Source: Falciphora oryzae (Eukaryota; Ascomycota; Sordariomycetes; Magnaporthales; Magnaporthaceae). From it: 64,000 bases of DNA. The stretch lies in assembly GCA_000733355.1 (NCBI GenBank), contig JNVV01000008.1, forward strand, positions 960,927-1,024,926, given 5' to 3'. Shown piece by piece: positions 1-12,400 of the stretch (position 1 is its first letter; each line of letters begins with the position of its first letter). The translations under genes were made by a program, and so were the position numbers. The notes under the pieces were generated by a model. That model searched no databases. It saw nothing but the letters and a program-made list of their open reading frames with translations, and was not told where the DNA came from.

Positions 1-180
1 CGGCCCTGGCACTCGACGGGGCTTGCACAACGTTAGTTGATGCTTGCTCGCTGCGGCCGCCCGCGGGGAGTCGCAACCCACCGATACTTGACCGAACATT
101 GGAGACTAAACAGGCAGGGTTAGCATCCATCTAGGCGCTCGAGGTATGTGACAATCTCGACTCACATGGGTTGCTGGGTT

Positions 181-520
181 TCACGATAGGATCACCGAAG
201 AGATCCAGGTCGAAGAACCTCGACGCCGTCGGCGTCGGCACGCCATCATCAAAGGTGGGGTCCGAGGATGCCATCTCGTTGTCGACCGTCTGATGACGGG
301 ATCTTGTCGGCGTCGTCGTCCTCGAGGCTTGCCGGCGTCAAGTTGGGCCAGAACCCTTTTGCGCTTTGCTCGCCTGGCTTTGGGTCGGGCGAACGAGAGG
401 TGGGTGGTGGAAGAGTGTAAGAATCCGAGTCCAGTCTGAGGCCGAGTGAGGTCGACTTTTGGTGGCGGTTCGGATCCGAGGTTGCTAAGGACAACAATAG
501 GATGCCGCCTATTTCCATTC
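181..520 (-). pseudogene. Possible frameshifted coding relic at left edge
   Basis: On the minus strand a frame from about 505 down to 290 reads like low-complexity fungal protein (Ser/Pro/Asp-rich, with an acidic DDDAD stretch). It then stops at 249. The frame next to it continues in the same style (SSDPTFDDG, then FFDLDLFGD) from about 290 to 145. A one-base shift near 290, in the stretch reading gacggtcgac on the minus strand, would join the two. A possible intron acceptor (ttgtccttag) lies just upstream of the first part. No family was recognised and no convincing start was found. It may be a decayed gene, the end of a gene read wrongly, or chance. Confidence 0.2.
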
Positions 521-1405
521 AGCGTGAATAGCAACCGAAGCGGACCCACCGCTTCGATGGGATGCCTCTGGCCGCCGATGAGGGCGCTCAGGCAGGACCT
601 TCGATCGTGTTGGATGGCCTTCGAGCGCCTTGGACGCTTGTTTGGTCGGGTAGGTTGCTTGCCTGCCCACCTCGCACTGCTCTCAAGGGCTCTCGAGTCT
701 ACCATGGACTGCAAACAACAATTTCCTCTGTTATGGCTTTGACGCGTCGGACGCTGAAATAAATTTGATGCTGCAGTCACTTTCAGCCCTACCCGTTTCC
801 CTGACACCAGGCGGCGACTTTGGATCCCAACGCGGGATCCTCCCGGAAGGCAATGGAAACGCGGGAAGGAGGGACGCAGGGTCCACAACCCCCATGCACT
901 TGCCTTTTCTGGATCATTGTCAAGCCTATGATTGGTCGGATCCCGCCACTAATACACGAAGCCCCAGACATGCCTGCCATACCTGTGTCGATATCTAGGA
1001 CAATACCAAGGACTTCCCCGAGGCCGAGGAAGCTGGCTTCAATAGGTGTCGCACTTCTTTGCAGCCAACGCGATGGAAAGTGACCAGGACAATAAACTCG
1101 GGGGCCGTCTATTGCGTTTCAGAGCGGCTGAATAGCCCGATTCATCAGGCGGAAGCTCAGCTACCCAGAAAGAGGCATCAGAAGAACACGAATAGGGTCA
1201 ATACAGCAGTAAATAAAGAGATGCTACGAATAGATGCTATCGTACACGAAGCGACTCGGGATCTGGATGGTAGTGGGAAATGAAGCCAGAATCAAAATTC
1301 CAAAAACCGAAGAGCACAATCGAAGACGAACTCGGATACAGAACAAAAAAAAAAAAAAAGGACACGATAGGAAACTCAACTGCCCGCCCCCTTTCCAGTG
1401 CCTCA
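521..1405. other. Gene-free stretch
   Basis: No supported gene was found between the left-edge relic and the end of the hypothetical gene. Overlapping short frames on both strands have composition unlike real proteins. A poly-A run sits near 1345-1359. Confidence 0.5.
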
Positions 1406-2674
1406 CTACAATACTCTCAACTTCTCCTGCAGTTTGTCAGCTTGCGTTCCCGCCCACTTTGGCTTGCCCTCGAACTCGGTCCACGACGGCCACCCCAAGC
1501 AGGTCTGTATCAGCGTTTCCGCACGGTCTTTCAGCTCCTTACTGAGATCCCCAGTGGCGACCGGGCGACTCCTCGTTAGTCCCCGATCGCAGATCATGCC
1601 CACGGTTGTCATGAATCTGCCATAGTCACCAACACCCAAGCGAGGATTTGTCTTTGGGCGGTCAGCTATGGCCTTCCTGCTGCCCTTTGCGAAGCACGAC
1701 TCGGTCTCGTAGCACGTGATATAGCGGTCGATGATGTTGACCACGCGCGGCCAGTTGATCGCCCCCGCGGCATTCGGATCCTCCGGCTTCGGCTGCCGGA
1801 TGAGCCATTCCGCCTGCTTGAGCTTAATCTGGTAGATCTGCTCGAACTGCTTTTTCCGCATCGACTGGTAGTAGTCTTGGGTGAGGTTGTTGTCCAGCCG
1901 GCTCGTGGCATAGTTCATACTCGTGATGAGGGTGTCGTGACGCAGGTTTCCGCCGTGGACGCTATAGCAATATTAGAATATGTCCACAATATTACCAAGT
2001 ATATTGACTTCACAATGAATAAACTCTTACAAGGCGTTGATGTATGCCTGTGTCTCTCGCAAGTGGCGCTGTGAGCTGGCGGGGCCAGTTCCCTTGGCTG
2101 GCAGCTTCATCGTCGGGAAATCGAGATTCTCGCGCGTCCAGTACGAGCTCATCGTGCGCCAGCGGACATCCATCCAGTGGGCAGCCATCTCGGCGAGCAT
2201 GTGGCGGACGTGTGGCTGGTCGTGGAGCGTTTCCAGTGTCGTCCCGGGGCGGATGGCGTTGAGGTGCCCGTGGACCTGCGCGATGATGCCGGCTCGCTCC
2301 CGCTCGGCCTTGGTATGCTCCATGAACGCCTGGATTAGATCACCACCATCGCTGTTCGTCCACAGTCGGCGTGAGCTTGGGTATGAGTCGGCGACGGTTT
2401 GTGGAAGCTCGATCAGGACGTCTGGCCGCTTCGTATCGTCCAAGGCAGCGTCAGTCTCGTCGGCAAAATCAGTTGGGTCGGATATGTTGGGCACAAATGT
2501 CATCAAGTGATGTACAGGCTCGCCGTTGAGGGTAGCCGCGATGGCGCCACCACCCCTTTCGACGTGCCCCAGCGCCAGCCTTTTGTTAGGCACATCCTCC
2601 TCGTCGCCCCCGTCGACGTCCGAGACCCGCCGCTTCTTTGGGGTCCCCAAAGGGTTGCTTCTGGTTCCAACCAT
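1406..2674 (-). CDS. Hypothetical protein, two exons
   Basis: Exons are 2674-2031 and 1961-1406; the product is about 399 residues. The intron (2030-1962) begins GTAAGA and ends TATAG, and the phase fits: two bases plus one make a Phe codon, with no stop in the joined frame. The start at 2674 (MVGTRSN) was chosen because the open frame further upstream (to 2827) has signal-like, unrelated composition. The N-terminus is basic with a possible nuclear-localisation patch (PKKRR), followed by an acidic stretch (DVDGGDEED). The rest is mixed helical sequence rich in Trp, Arg and Glu. No catalytic motif, membrane segment or known domain was recognised. It is probably a lineage-restricted fungal protein; a nuclear location is only inferred. 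Confidence 0.6.
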
Positions 2675-5600
2675 TGTAAAAGACTGTGCCTTGTTGCGTG
2701 CGTGAATCGTAATGTCTGGAGCTTTGTGCTTTCTAGTGGGCTGCACAGAGAATAGTATAGATTCGTAAGGGAGAAGGAAACCCAGCAAGGAAAGGGGACT
2801 TGCCGGGCAGGAGAACGGGACGCACATTATAAGTTGTATTCTCCTGACGCTGGCTCAACAAGAGGCAGCCATTTATCGCAAGTATGTGTATGCCGCTTTT
2901 GGGAATCTCAAAGCAAAGGACTGTCTAGATCCAATATGATGTTACAGTCACCCCTAATCCGGAAACAAAGAAACGCACACGCAACAAAACCATCGGGAGT
3001 TTCTGGTAGTCCGGATTCAGAAGTGTAGGGTGATGTTATTTGACACATGATCATGGTGCCCGAGACTCAAGTCTGTCATGATGCCTCCTTGTTGGTCTGG
3101 GAATGGCTCAGCAGCTCAAAAGCAGTCGGTACATTCGTGCGGACGACCTAGAAGATGCTCTATGGTTTGTCGCTCCAAGTAGCGGGTAAGATGTGAGAGG
3201 AGGAGGATGGAGGCAGGCCGTAGTGAGACAAAAAGAGATTCATCTCTAACCCCTCGCCCAATGCATTCGGAAGAATTAAGGCAGCGAGGTAGTCAAAAAG
3301 GCAGGACAGCGGCAACGAGAACGGAAAGAAAGAAAGAAAGAAAGACTTGGAATCCTCGACTACACTAACAATAGTCTCTCGGAAACGGCAAGGAAATTGA
3401 TAGCGACCAAGAGATCAGTAGCGTTGAGCAGCTTCATTGTGACAAAGACATCCCGGATTACTTGGGGCCAACTTTCTCAGCGATGGAACCGTGCTGCATG
3501 CTCATTGGAACGGAAAAAAAGTCCATTTCTGACGACGAAGAGCACACGGCATCGTGTTGAAAGCAGGGCTGTGCGTTCCAGTGAGAGTGGCGAGCAGCCG
3601 AGACGTGCCTCGATTCGTCGTCTGGCGGCCACTGAGGAACAGCGTCCACTGCGATTGGCAGATGCAACACAGGAGCAAACAAACGGCGGACAAGGTCGAC
3701 GATCGACGATGAGACCCAAAACATGCAAGCTCTAAGTGTTGGCCACTTGGGTCTAGGAAGTGCCGGGAGATCCACCGCATTGAAGCCAGGGTGCCCGGGC
3801 TGATGGCACGTATTTCTTGGAGGCAGACCTGACGAACGTGGAGCGTCCATGCCTTGGATCTTTGGATTTAGGATGACGAAAAAGGCCAGGATTCCTGACT
3901 CGGGCGCTGGCCTGCCTCTTCTTCTGGAAAGCCTCAAGTTTGGTCGACGAACGAAAAAGAGAAGTTTGCATGATGCCTTTGGAAATCGGGGCCTCCACTG
4001 GGCAGGTGTTGTTCGACGCACGCACGTCTTTCTGCTGCCCGCCTTGTGGAACCCCCACGCGCCGCAAACGTAAAAGCAGAGCACGTGTGTGCTGCACATC
4101 GCCGGATTCCAGTGGCACGCAATCAGTGGAAGCGAGAGTGAGTGGGCAGCAAGAGGGGAAGTACTAAGTCTGGAACGAGTGCCGATCGACGGTGCAGCCA
4201 GCGCGGGCACGGGCACGGGCACGGCAGGCGAGGTGGGCTTTCGGGCCTGTGGATCAAATCAATCAAACATGAGCCCGCCGGTTACTCGCCAATTGATGCT
4301 GGACCACATCCCTTGGGACATGATTTCCCCCCGCCAGCCCGGATTGGGCCGTTTGAGCCATTTGGGTCTCATTGCAGGGGCGCTCCTGCCAGTCAGCCTC
4401 CAATTGCCTGCCACGTAGCCGACCAGCAAATCTCGAACCCACTCGACCTACCTCGACCTACCACAGGCTTGGAGAGCGTGCGTCCATTCGACAACCGTCA
4501 CCACTCGTCCGCGTCCGCCTCACCCCGCCTCGCCCTCTATCCCAAATTGTTCGGTCGCAGGAAGATCAATGGGTACCTGCACGCATGTTTTGACTATCGC
4601 GCCCGGCCTCCCGCAGCTGGCCAATTGCTCGTCAATTGACGGGCGCCAATGGCCCCAGGCCTGGCCCGGGCGTGTCTTGCCTCGGCTGCTGGCCGCACTG
4701 ACTGCGCCCTCAATGCCCTCCGACGCAGCGATTGCGGTCTGCTGGTCGGGGTATCGGGTTCGTGTTAGGTGCAAGGCGGGGCCCAGTCCCTATCACTATC
4801 TGTCATGCTATCAATCCGTCCCTCTATCCATCCAACCATCCATCCTTTCACCAATCGAGGCGAGCTCCGGCCAAACAAATAACGCACCCTGCCATTAATT
4901 GGCATACAGGGGTCGACCGGTCTGTGCCTCTGTGGCCACCACAGCGGATTTGGCCTCCTTGTCCAGCCATCCCATCCCACCAGGATTGAGGGGGAGGCGG
5001 ACGCCCACCGCTACAGGCTCCACGACGACGGTTCACCGCATGGCAGGCTCCCGGGCGATCAGCGCTGACTCCTCGCCCTCTGGCCATCGACTTATCGCTG
5101 ACCACCTCTAGGATCTTGCGGAAGGCTGTTTGTCGATGACAGTCGACCGGAGCCGCGGCATTGGATGGTGCGGGGATAGGCGCACCGAAGCCGCCCAGTG
5201 TCAGCGACCTGGAGACAGACCAAAGGTGCAATGCCCAACCAGCTGTCCCGATTCATGTCCAATGCCCATCATCTCCAAAAAACTTGGGTTAGGCATGCTG
5301 CGTGCCTTCATTCCTCACATTGCAGTCATGCGTGCCCGACATACCTATTCTGGTGGGACCGATATGTACCACTCAGGGTCGAGCAAGTTGGGCCGCCATC
5401 CGGCCGGCCGTCTCGGCTTGTCCAGTCAGCGTCGGTCCCCGCGGTCTGCCACTGTGGGACACGCAGCACTACTGCAGCACGCTGCGGGCGCGGGCCATTC
5501 GCCAAAGCCGAGGCTTGCGAAGCCGCATGTCTCCGTCCAGCCTGGCTCCCTGCAGACCCCGGAGCCGCGAGGGCCGCCCACAGCGTCCCGTTGGTGTTTC

Positions 5601-6469
5601 TTTGCCTTGCCTAGGGAGCTGCTTGGTGGGTGTGATACTTGCCTCCAGGTACCTACCCGTCTACGAAAAACAGCCGGACATGGGTTGGATGGTTGCACGC
5701 CGCCCGTTGTCCATCCGGTTGCCTTCCTGCCGTCCTCTAGCGCTCCCAGTGCCGTACCCTGTGCAACTCAGCCCACCCCCGTCCCCGACTACGTGGCGCC
5801 ACCCGGGCAGCCATCGGGCCAATAATGCACGGGCACGGTATTGATCATTGGGCTTCAGGCATAGGTTGAATTTTTGATCTTGGATTGCCGGAGACTGTCC
5901 GTTCTACCCGTGGGTTCGTAGCATTTTTTGCCTTTTTCTTTTCTGTGGCCGACCAGGGTCTTGGTTGATCCAGGGACCCCTGACCACCTCGCAGACTTTT
6001 TTCTCCCCCTCGCTTCTGGCAGCCGCTGTCGAATCCAGCTCTCGAGCAAATCAATATCCCCCCTTTCCCCTTCTCCAGGTCCTTGCGGGCATCATCTAGG
6101 TCTTGCTAGTGCAAAGGTCTTTGGGGATTCTTGACTTCCTCTTCGTGACGGCCGAAAGCCTCATTGTCTTGTATTGCATTATACCCCCGATGCCCAGGAA
6201 GCTCCCTTCGCAACCTTCTGCTTTTGTTCCATATCCTGGTCCACTTATACGGCCTCACCGATTCTAGCCACTTGACAGACAACCTGCCCTCTCAAAGTGG
6301 CTCCAAGGATACATCCCTTACGCCAAAAAGGTCACTGTAGGAACATACGCCGCCACACCGATCTCCACAACACCGGTGACGTCGACTGCGCGGCGCGACC
6401 TAGCGGGCTCATGCAGCTCTGCGCTGCGTTGATAAGGGCGTCGGTTTCCCACTTGGCGCATGATTAGAA
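2675..6469. other. Gene-free divergent upstream region
   Basis: About 3.8 kb lies between the hypothetical gene (leftward) and the giant gene (rightward). It should hold both promoters and the long 5' leader of the giant gene. Open frames here (for example 3458-4222 minus) have Arg/Pro/Ser/Cys-rich, shadow-like composition and were not accepted. Short repeats are present: GAAA tetramers near 3324-3344, three GGGCAC units near 4205-4222, two CTCGACCTAC units near 4442-4461, and TCCA-rich sequence near 4820-4850. Confidence 0.6.
3324..3344. repeat. GAAA microsatellite
   Basis: About five tandem GAAA units lie in non-coding DNA upstream of the hypothetical gene. Confidence 0.85.
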
Positions 6470-9400
6470 ATGGAGATTGAAACCGCAGTCTCTACCATAA
6501 ATTTTGATAACATTGCTATTACCGAGTACGAAGCTCCGGTATTCGCCGACCACTCCAACGTTCGGTACTTCATGGGCTCTGATTCTGACAGAGAAGACGA
6601 GGGGGCCGTCAATGGTGAGTTTACAAGCGTGCTAGAAAACATTGGTGGTGTATTCAGCAGCTGACCCTGGTCGCAGGCAATGGGCAAGCGGCTGAAGGTG
6701 TACGGGCGCTGCCCGTAAGTGCTCGTTCGAAGAAGAAGAAGAAGAAGAAGAAGAGCAAGAAGGCAACCTCACTCGAGACCTCCACCGCGACTCTGGATAC
6801 GCTCCTGGACGAGACTGAGGCTTCGGGCGATGTCATAGCATCAGTAGCGGCTTCGACTGTCGATGACACCACTACCCAAGCATCCGACACTGATGCCTGG
6901 ACCGCTACCAAGTCCAAGAAGGAGAATGGCAAGAAGAATGCCGCTCAACCTGCAGTAGCACAACCAGAAACAGTAACCGAGGAGCCCGCTGAAGATGTCT
7001 TCCCGGATCCTGGCAAGTCAAGGAAGAAGAGCAAGGAGGGCAAGACGCGGGATCCAGAAGCAGAGCCGGTTGAGGGGCCGGCCGCTGAGACGACCCCAGA
7101 GCAGGCCCCGGAACCTGCTGTCGAGTCTGAGTCCTTGGACACGCCTGCCACCAAGTCTAAGAAGAAGAAGAGCAAGAAGGGTGTATCTCAACAGTCGGTA
7201 GTCGAAGCCGACCTGACTCCGGAGCCAACTCCAGGACCAGTCACCGAGCCATCTCCTACGGCGACTGAAGATGATGTAGGCGCCGATGACGAGTCAACTT
7301 CGGCCGCCACGTCTAAGAAGAAGAAAAAGAAGGGCAAAAAGGCCGCCCCTCTGGAAACCGAACCGGAGGTGGCCGCGGAGCCGGCGACTAGGTCGATGGC
7401 AGAGCCCGCTGCAGAGCCCGTCGCGAAGCCTATTGAGCCCACCACAGAGTCAGCTACCGAGCCAGTTCTCGGGCTAGCTGTCGCATCTGCAGAGGCAGAT
7501 GTCGAAGCCGTCGAGGCACCCGCCGCAGAGCCTGTTGAGCCCGCTGCAGAGCCTGCCACCGCACCGTCCTCAGAGACAGAGGTTGAGCCTGCTGCGGAGG
7601 TTGCTGCCACACCCGCAGCAGAGGCGGCTGTCGCGGCGGCGGCGGCTGAATCGGATGCTGCTGTCGGGCCCGCCACCGGGCCCGCTGCTGATCCCGCTAC
7701 TGATCCCGCCGTCGAACATGTTGCTGAATCGGCTACAGGATCTGCCGTGAAGACACCTGCCGCACACCCTGCAGAAGCAGATACCAAGTCCGCTGCTGCG
7801 CCGGCTGCAGAACCAGATGTTACTACCGAGGCCGCTGATGAGCCTGACACAGAGCCAACTGTCACAGCTACTGAGGCCACTGCGGATGCCGAAACTGTTG
7901 CGGAATCCGCCGCTGAGCCTTCTGTGGAACCGACCACAGAATCTGCTGCCGACCTTGTTGCAGAGCCCGTCGCCGAAACTCCTGCAGAACCCACCGCAGA
8001 ACCTACCGCCGATTCTACCGCTGAAGCTACCGCAGAGCCCACAACGGAAGTAACTGCAGAGTTTACCCCAGAGCCAGCTGTCGAAACCGCCCCAGGGCCT
8101 TCTGCAGAGGAACCTGTTACGGAGCCTGTTGCAGGCCAACCTACGGAGCCCGCTACCGAGTCGGCTCCTGGACAAGGCGTTGGAGGGGCATTTGCCGAGG
8201 GAGTCACTGAAAATGTTAGCAAGGGCAAAAAGGAGAAGGAGGGGGGCAAGGATGGCGCCCCTAAGCGGTCGGAGGCTGAGCCAGAGCCAACACCAGGGCC
8301 AGTCGCGGAAGCCACCGCCGCCGAGGCCATCCCTGAGGAGACCCCCTCTCCAAAGGTTACCTATGAAACACCCGCTGCCGAGGCTTCTCCTGACGCTCCC
8401 GCTACTGAAGCTACCCCCGAAGCTGCCGTGGCAGAGGCTGTCCCAGAAGCTCCCACGACAGAGGCTACTTCCGAAGCCCCAGCAGCAGAGGCTGCCCTTG
8501 AGGAGGCGGCTGTTCCCACAGAAGCTCCTGCTGTTGAGGCTGTGCCCGAAGGGACTCGAGCTTTAAAGGCTGCCCCAGGGGCTGAGACTTCTGATACTCC
8601 CGCTCCTGGGGCTTCTCCTGAAGAGACGCCTTCCACTGAAAGGGTTCCTGCTGCAGAAGGGGCACCCACCGATGGGGTTTCCACCGACACTCCCGCTGAT
8701 GAGGCTGTTCCCGAAGCTTCCCCGGCAGATGTTGCCCTTGAGGATACTCCTGCTCCTGAAGAGACTCCTGCTGCGGCTGCAGAGCAACCTGCGGGGACCA
8801 CGGCAGATCCAATTACTGAAACTGCTGCAGACACAGTCTCGGAGGCGGTTTCGGGGGCGGTTTCGGAGGTGGCCGTTGAGGACGATACTTTGCTTGCACC
8901 CGAAGGATCGGTCGATGTCGAGGCAGACGGGTCACAGGGTCTCGAGGAATCTGCACCTGAACCTGCTGAAGGTGCGCCAGCACCTGCCGAGGAGGCGCCA
9001 GCACCTGCTGTGGAGGATAACGAGGCGCCAAAAGCTACGAAAGCGGATCCGGAACAGCAAACAGAGTCGGAGGACGTCGCTGTGCCCGCGGCCGGGGAGC
9101 CTACCGAGGCTGCCCCAACGGATGCGGCCAACGAAGAGCCCAAAACAGAGCTCTCGCAACAAAATGCCGAAGCCGATGAAACCAAAGAGGACCCCGCTCC
9201 CGCTCCCGAGCAAGAAGTAGAAGCCGAAACTACTGAGGCGGCTGTCGATGTTCCGCCAGCAGACCCCGCATCTGAGGCTGATGGAGTGGCCCCAGAGGCA
9301 CTGGCAGAGCAGGCTGCGGCCAATGAGCCGGTCTCCGCACCAGAAGCATCGGATCTAGATGCCGCGGTAGTCGAGAACCCTAAGGCTGCTCCAGATGCTG

Positions 9401-12400
9401 AAGCCGCTACGCACGACGCTGCGTCCGATCCCGCCGAGGAAGCTTCTCCCGGCTCCAACGAGGAGGCGAAAGACGAACCCACGCCAGAAGCCGCATCCGA
9501 GCCTGTAGCCGAAACCATCGCTGAACCCGCAGCCGAGACCGTCGCGGAGCCTGCTGAAGAGCCGGCATCCGAATCTGTCAATGTGGCCGCCACGGCGGCA
9601 TATGCTGAGGCTGAGGAGGAATCCAAGGGTGAGGCCGCTGTTATTCAAACGGAGAATCCTGCCGAGCCGGACCCTGTGGCAAATCGGGTCAAGGAAGATG
9701 GGGAAGCTCCCGCTTCTGGTGCTGTCCCGGCTGGGGGACAAGCAGGGACTCCAGTTCAGCCGGAGGTCCCTACCGCTACCGAAGCTACTCCAGAAGAGGC
9801 GTCACCAGCTGCAGATGCGAGCGAGACTGAGCCAGCATCAGCGGATGTCACCGAGATGGAAAAGGGCGTGGACACCTCGTCGCCAGAGGCTGCCGCCGGA
9901 GCTTCCGCCGAGGCTCCTGAAGAGCTCAAGGCAGACGAGACTGTGTCTGCAACCGCAGAGACAGCTGTCGACGAAGGTGCTACCAATGATACCGCTCATC
10001 CTCCTGTCCAAGATTCCCAAGAGCCAGAATCAGGGGAGCCAAAGCCGGAAAAGGCGACTCAGCCGGAAACCGTTGTCCCGGAACCAACGGAATCGAACAG
10101 CTTGCCCGATGGCGAGACTGCGGTTGCTGAGCCTTCAGCGCCCGAGCAGCTCGCAGCATCTGCTCCGCCACCCGCTGACGAACCGGAGAGTATTATCACA
10201 GAAATAGCGACAGAGGATGTCCCCGCGCCAGAGGATGTCCCCGCGCCAGCCGAATGCGGAACAAACCTCACAGTCACGAACGATGGCGCTCAAGAGGCCG
10301 TCGCCGCCACTGATGGAGCTCCAGCCGCTGTGGAAGTTCCGGTTGCGGAGGAAGCTGCAGTCGTCGAACGGTCCTCTGCCACGGAGGGAGTGCCAGCCGC
10401 CGAAGAGGTCCCTGCTGCCCAGGAAGCTACGGTCGCCGCAGAGGTGCCAGCCGCAGAGGAAACTCCTGTCGTGGACGAGGCACCAGTCGTCGAAGGGACC
10501 CCTGCCGCTGAAGAAGTGCCAGCCTCGGAGGAAGCCCCTGCTACAGAGGAAGCTGTAGTCCGCGAAAAGGCCCCTGCTGCCGAGGAAGGTGCTGTCGCGG
10601 AGGAAACGCCAGCCGCCGAAGCTCCAGAACCAACTGAAGCGACTTCCAAACCTGCCGCTGCAGGGATTACTTCCGAAGAGGCTGCGGCCGATTCGACACC
10701 GCAAGGCACCGCGGACGCTCCAGTCGCCTTAGAGACATCGGGCACCCCCGAGGCTTCTGCACCGGGGGAGGCTACCAAATCCGAGGAGAGCACCGAGCCT
10801 ACAGACATTGTTGCCACAGAGCCTGAAGCCGCTCCCGAGCCAGTCGAAGAGGCTATTGCCGAGGCTGAAGGTGCGAACCCCCAAGCCGACCACGCTGCGG
10901 AACCCCAACAGGCGACCGAAGAAAAGCCCACAGAAAATGAAGAGCAGTCTGCACCTGAGGTTGTCCCAGCCGCCGACTCAGGGACCGAGGCCTCCGCCGA
11001 GGCCGCGCCAGAGGCTACGGACGTGCAGACGGAGGCCGAGGACGGACCCGCCTCGGCCGAGGCAATCGAAGCGGAAGCAAATGCTGCTGAGCCTGCTGCT
11101 GAGCCTGCTGCTGAGCCTGCTGCTGAGCCTGCTACCGAGCCTGAGACGCCTGCCAGCGACGAGGTCCCCGCGGATGCGCCTTCCACTGCTCCCACCGATT
11201 CTTCTGCCGATGTTGAAGCTGATGCTTCTGTTGAAGCTGATGCCGACGCTGATGCCGACGCTGATGCTCCTGTGGATGCTGATGCTCCTGCCGACGTTCC
11301 TGCCGAAGCTGATGCTTCTGTGGATACCCCATGTGACGCTGAAGTTAAGGCTCTTGGTGATACTTGCACCGAAACCTCTGGTGAGGCAGATGCCTCCATT
11401 GAGAAATCGGACGAAGCTTTGGTCGCAGTGGCCGCCGCTGGTGTCGCTTATGCTGTCACTGCTACGGCAGCTAGCGGGAAGGATGGAGACGCCCCTGCAG
11501 ACACTCCCGCCGACCCTCCCGCCGACACTACCGCAGAGTCAGCTCCAGAGGCCCCAGTTGAGGCCCCAGTTGCGGAATTGGAATCAGACGAAGCAACTTC
11601 TACACCAGAGCCCGCTCCAACGGAAAACCGCGCCTCCGGAGATGCTCCAGCGCCGGTTGAAGAATCCGCCCCTGAAGTGGCTGCTGCGCCCGCAGAGACG
11701 CCATCTGTTGAGGAGGCTGCGCCGGAAGAAGCCCCCGCACCCGCTCCTGAAGAGGCCCCTGCATCAGAAGAAGCGCCTGCTCCCGCGGAGGCTGGCCCAG
11801 AGGAGGCGGTTGTCTCACCAGAGACTGCCCCCGAAGCGACCCCTGCGCCTACAGACGCCGCGCCAGAAGAAGCCACCGCGTCTGCTCCAGAGGAGCCCGC
11901 TACTGAAATCCTCGCTGTAGAGGCTTCTGCTGAAGAGACCGCTCCCGAGGCGGTCTCTGCGCCCCCAGAGGCCGCAGCAGAGGAAGCCCCCGAACCTGCA
12001 CCAGAGGAACCCGCTGCCGAGGAGATTTTAGCCGCAGAAGCTGCTCCAGAGACTGCTGCCACCCAAAAGGCTGTCTCCGAAGAAGTCGCTACTACTGTAG
12101 AGCCAGCTTCCGAAGAAGTTACTACAGAGGAGATTCCTGTTGCAGATGCCGCTACCGAAGAGGTTCCCGCCGCAGAGCCAGTTCCCAAAGGGGCAACTGC
12201 TGCGGAAGCTGTCACTGAGGAAGCGGTTGCTCCTACGGAAACTGCTCTAGAGGAGGCCCCTACTGTCAAAGCTGCTGCCGAGGCTGCTCCCGAGGAGACT
12301 CCCGTCGTTACGGAGGAGGCCCCCGAAGAGGCTGTTCCCACAGAGCCAGCTTCCGAAGAGGCCCCCGTCGTAGAGGCAGTACCCGAAGAAGCGCCCGCTG

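Noticed and set aside
3458..4222. A 254-codon minus-strand frame upstream of the giant gene
   Set aside because: Composition rich in Arg, Pro, Cys and Trp, no motif, and several overlapping alternatives; looks like chance in GC-rich DNA.
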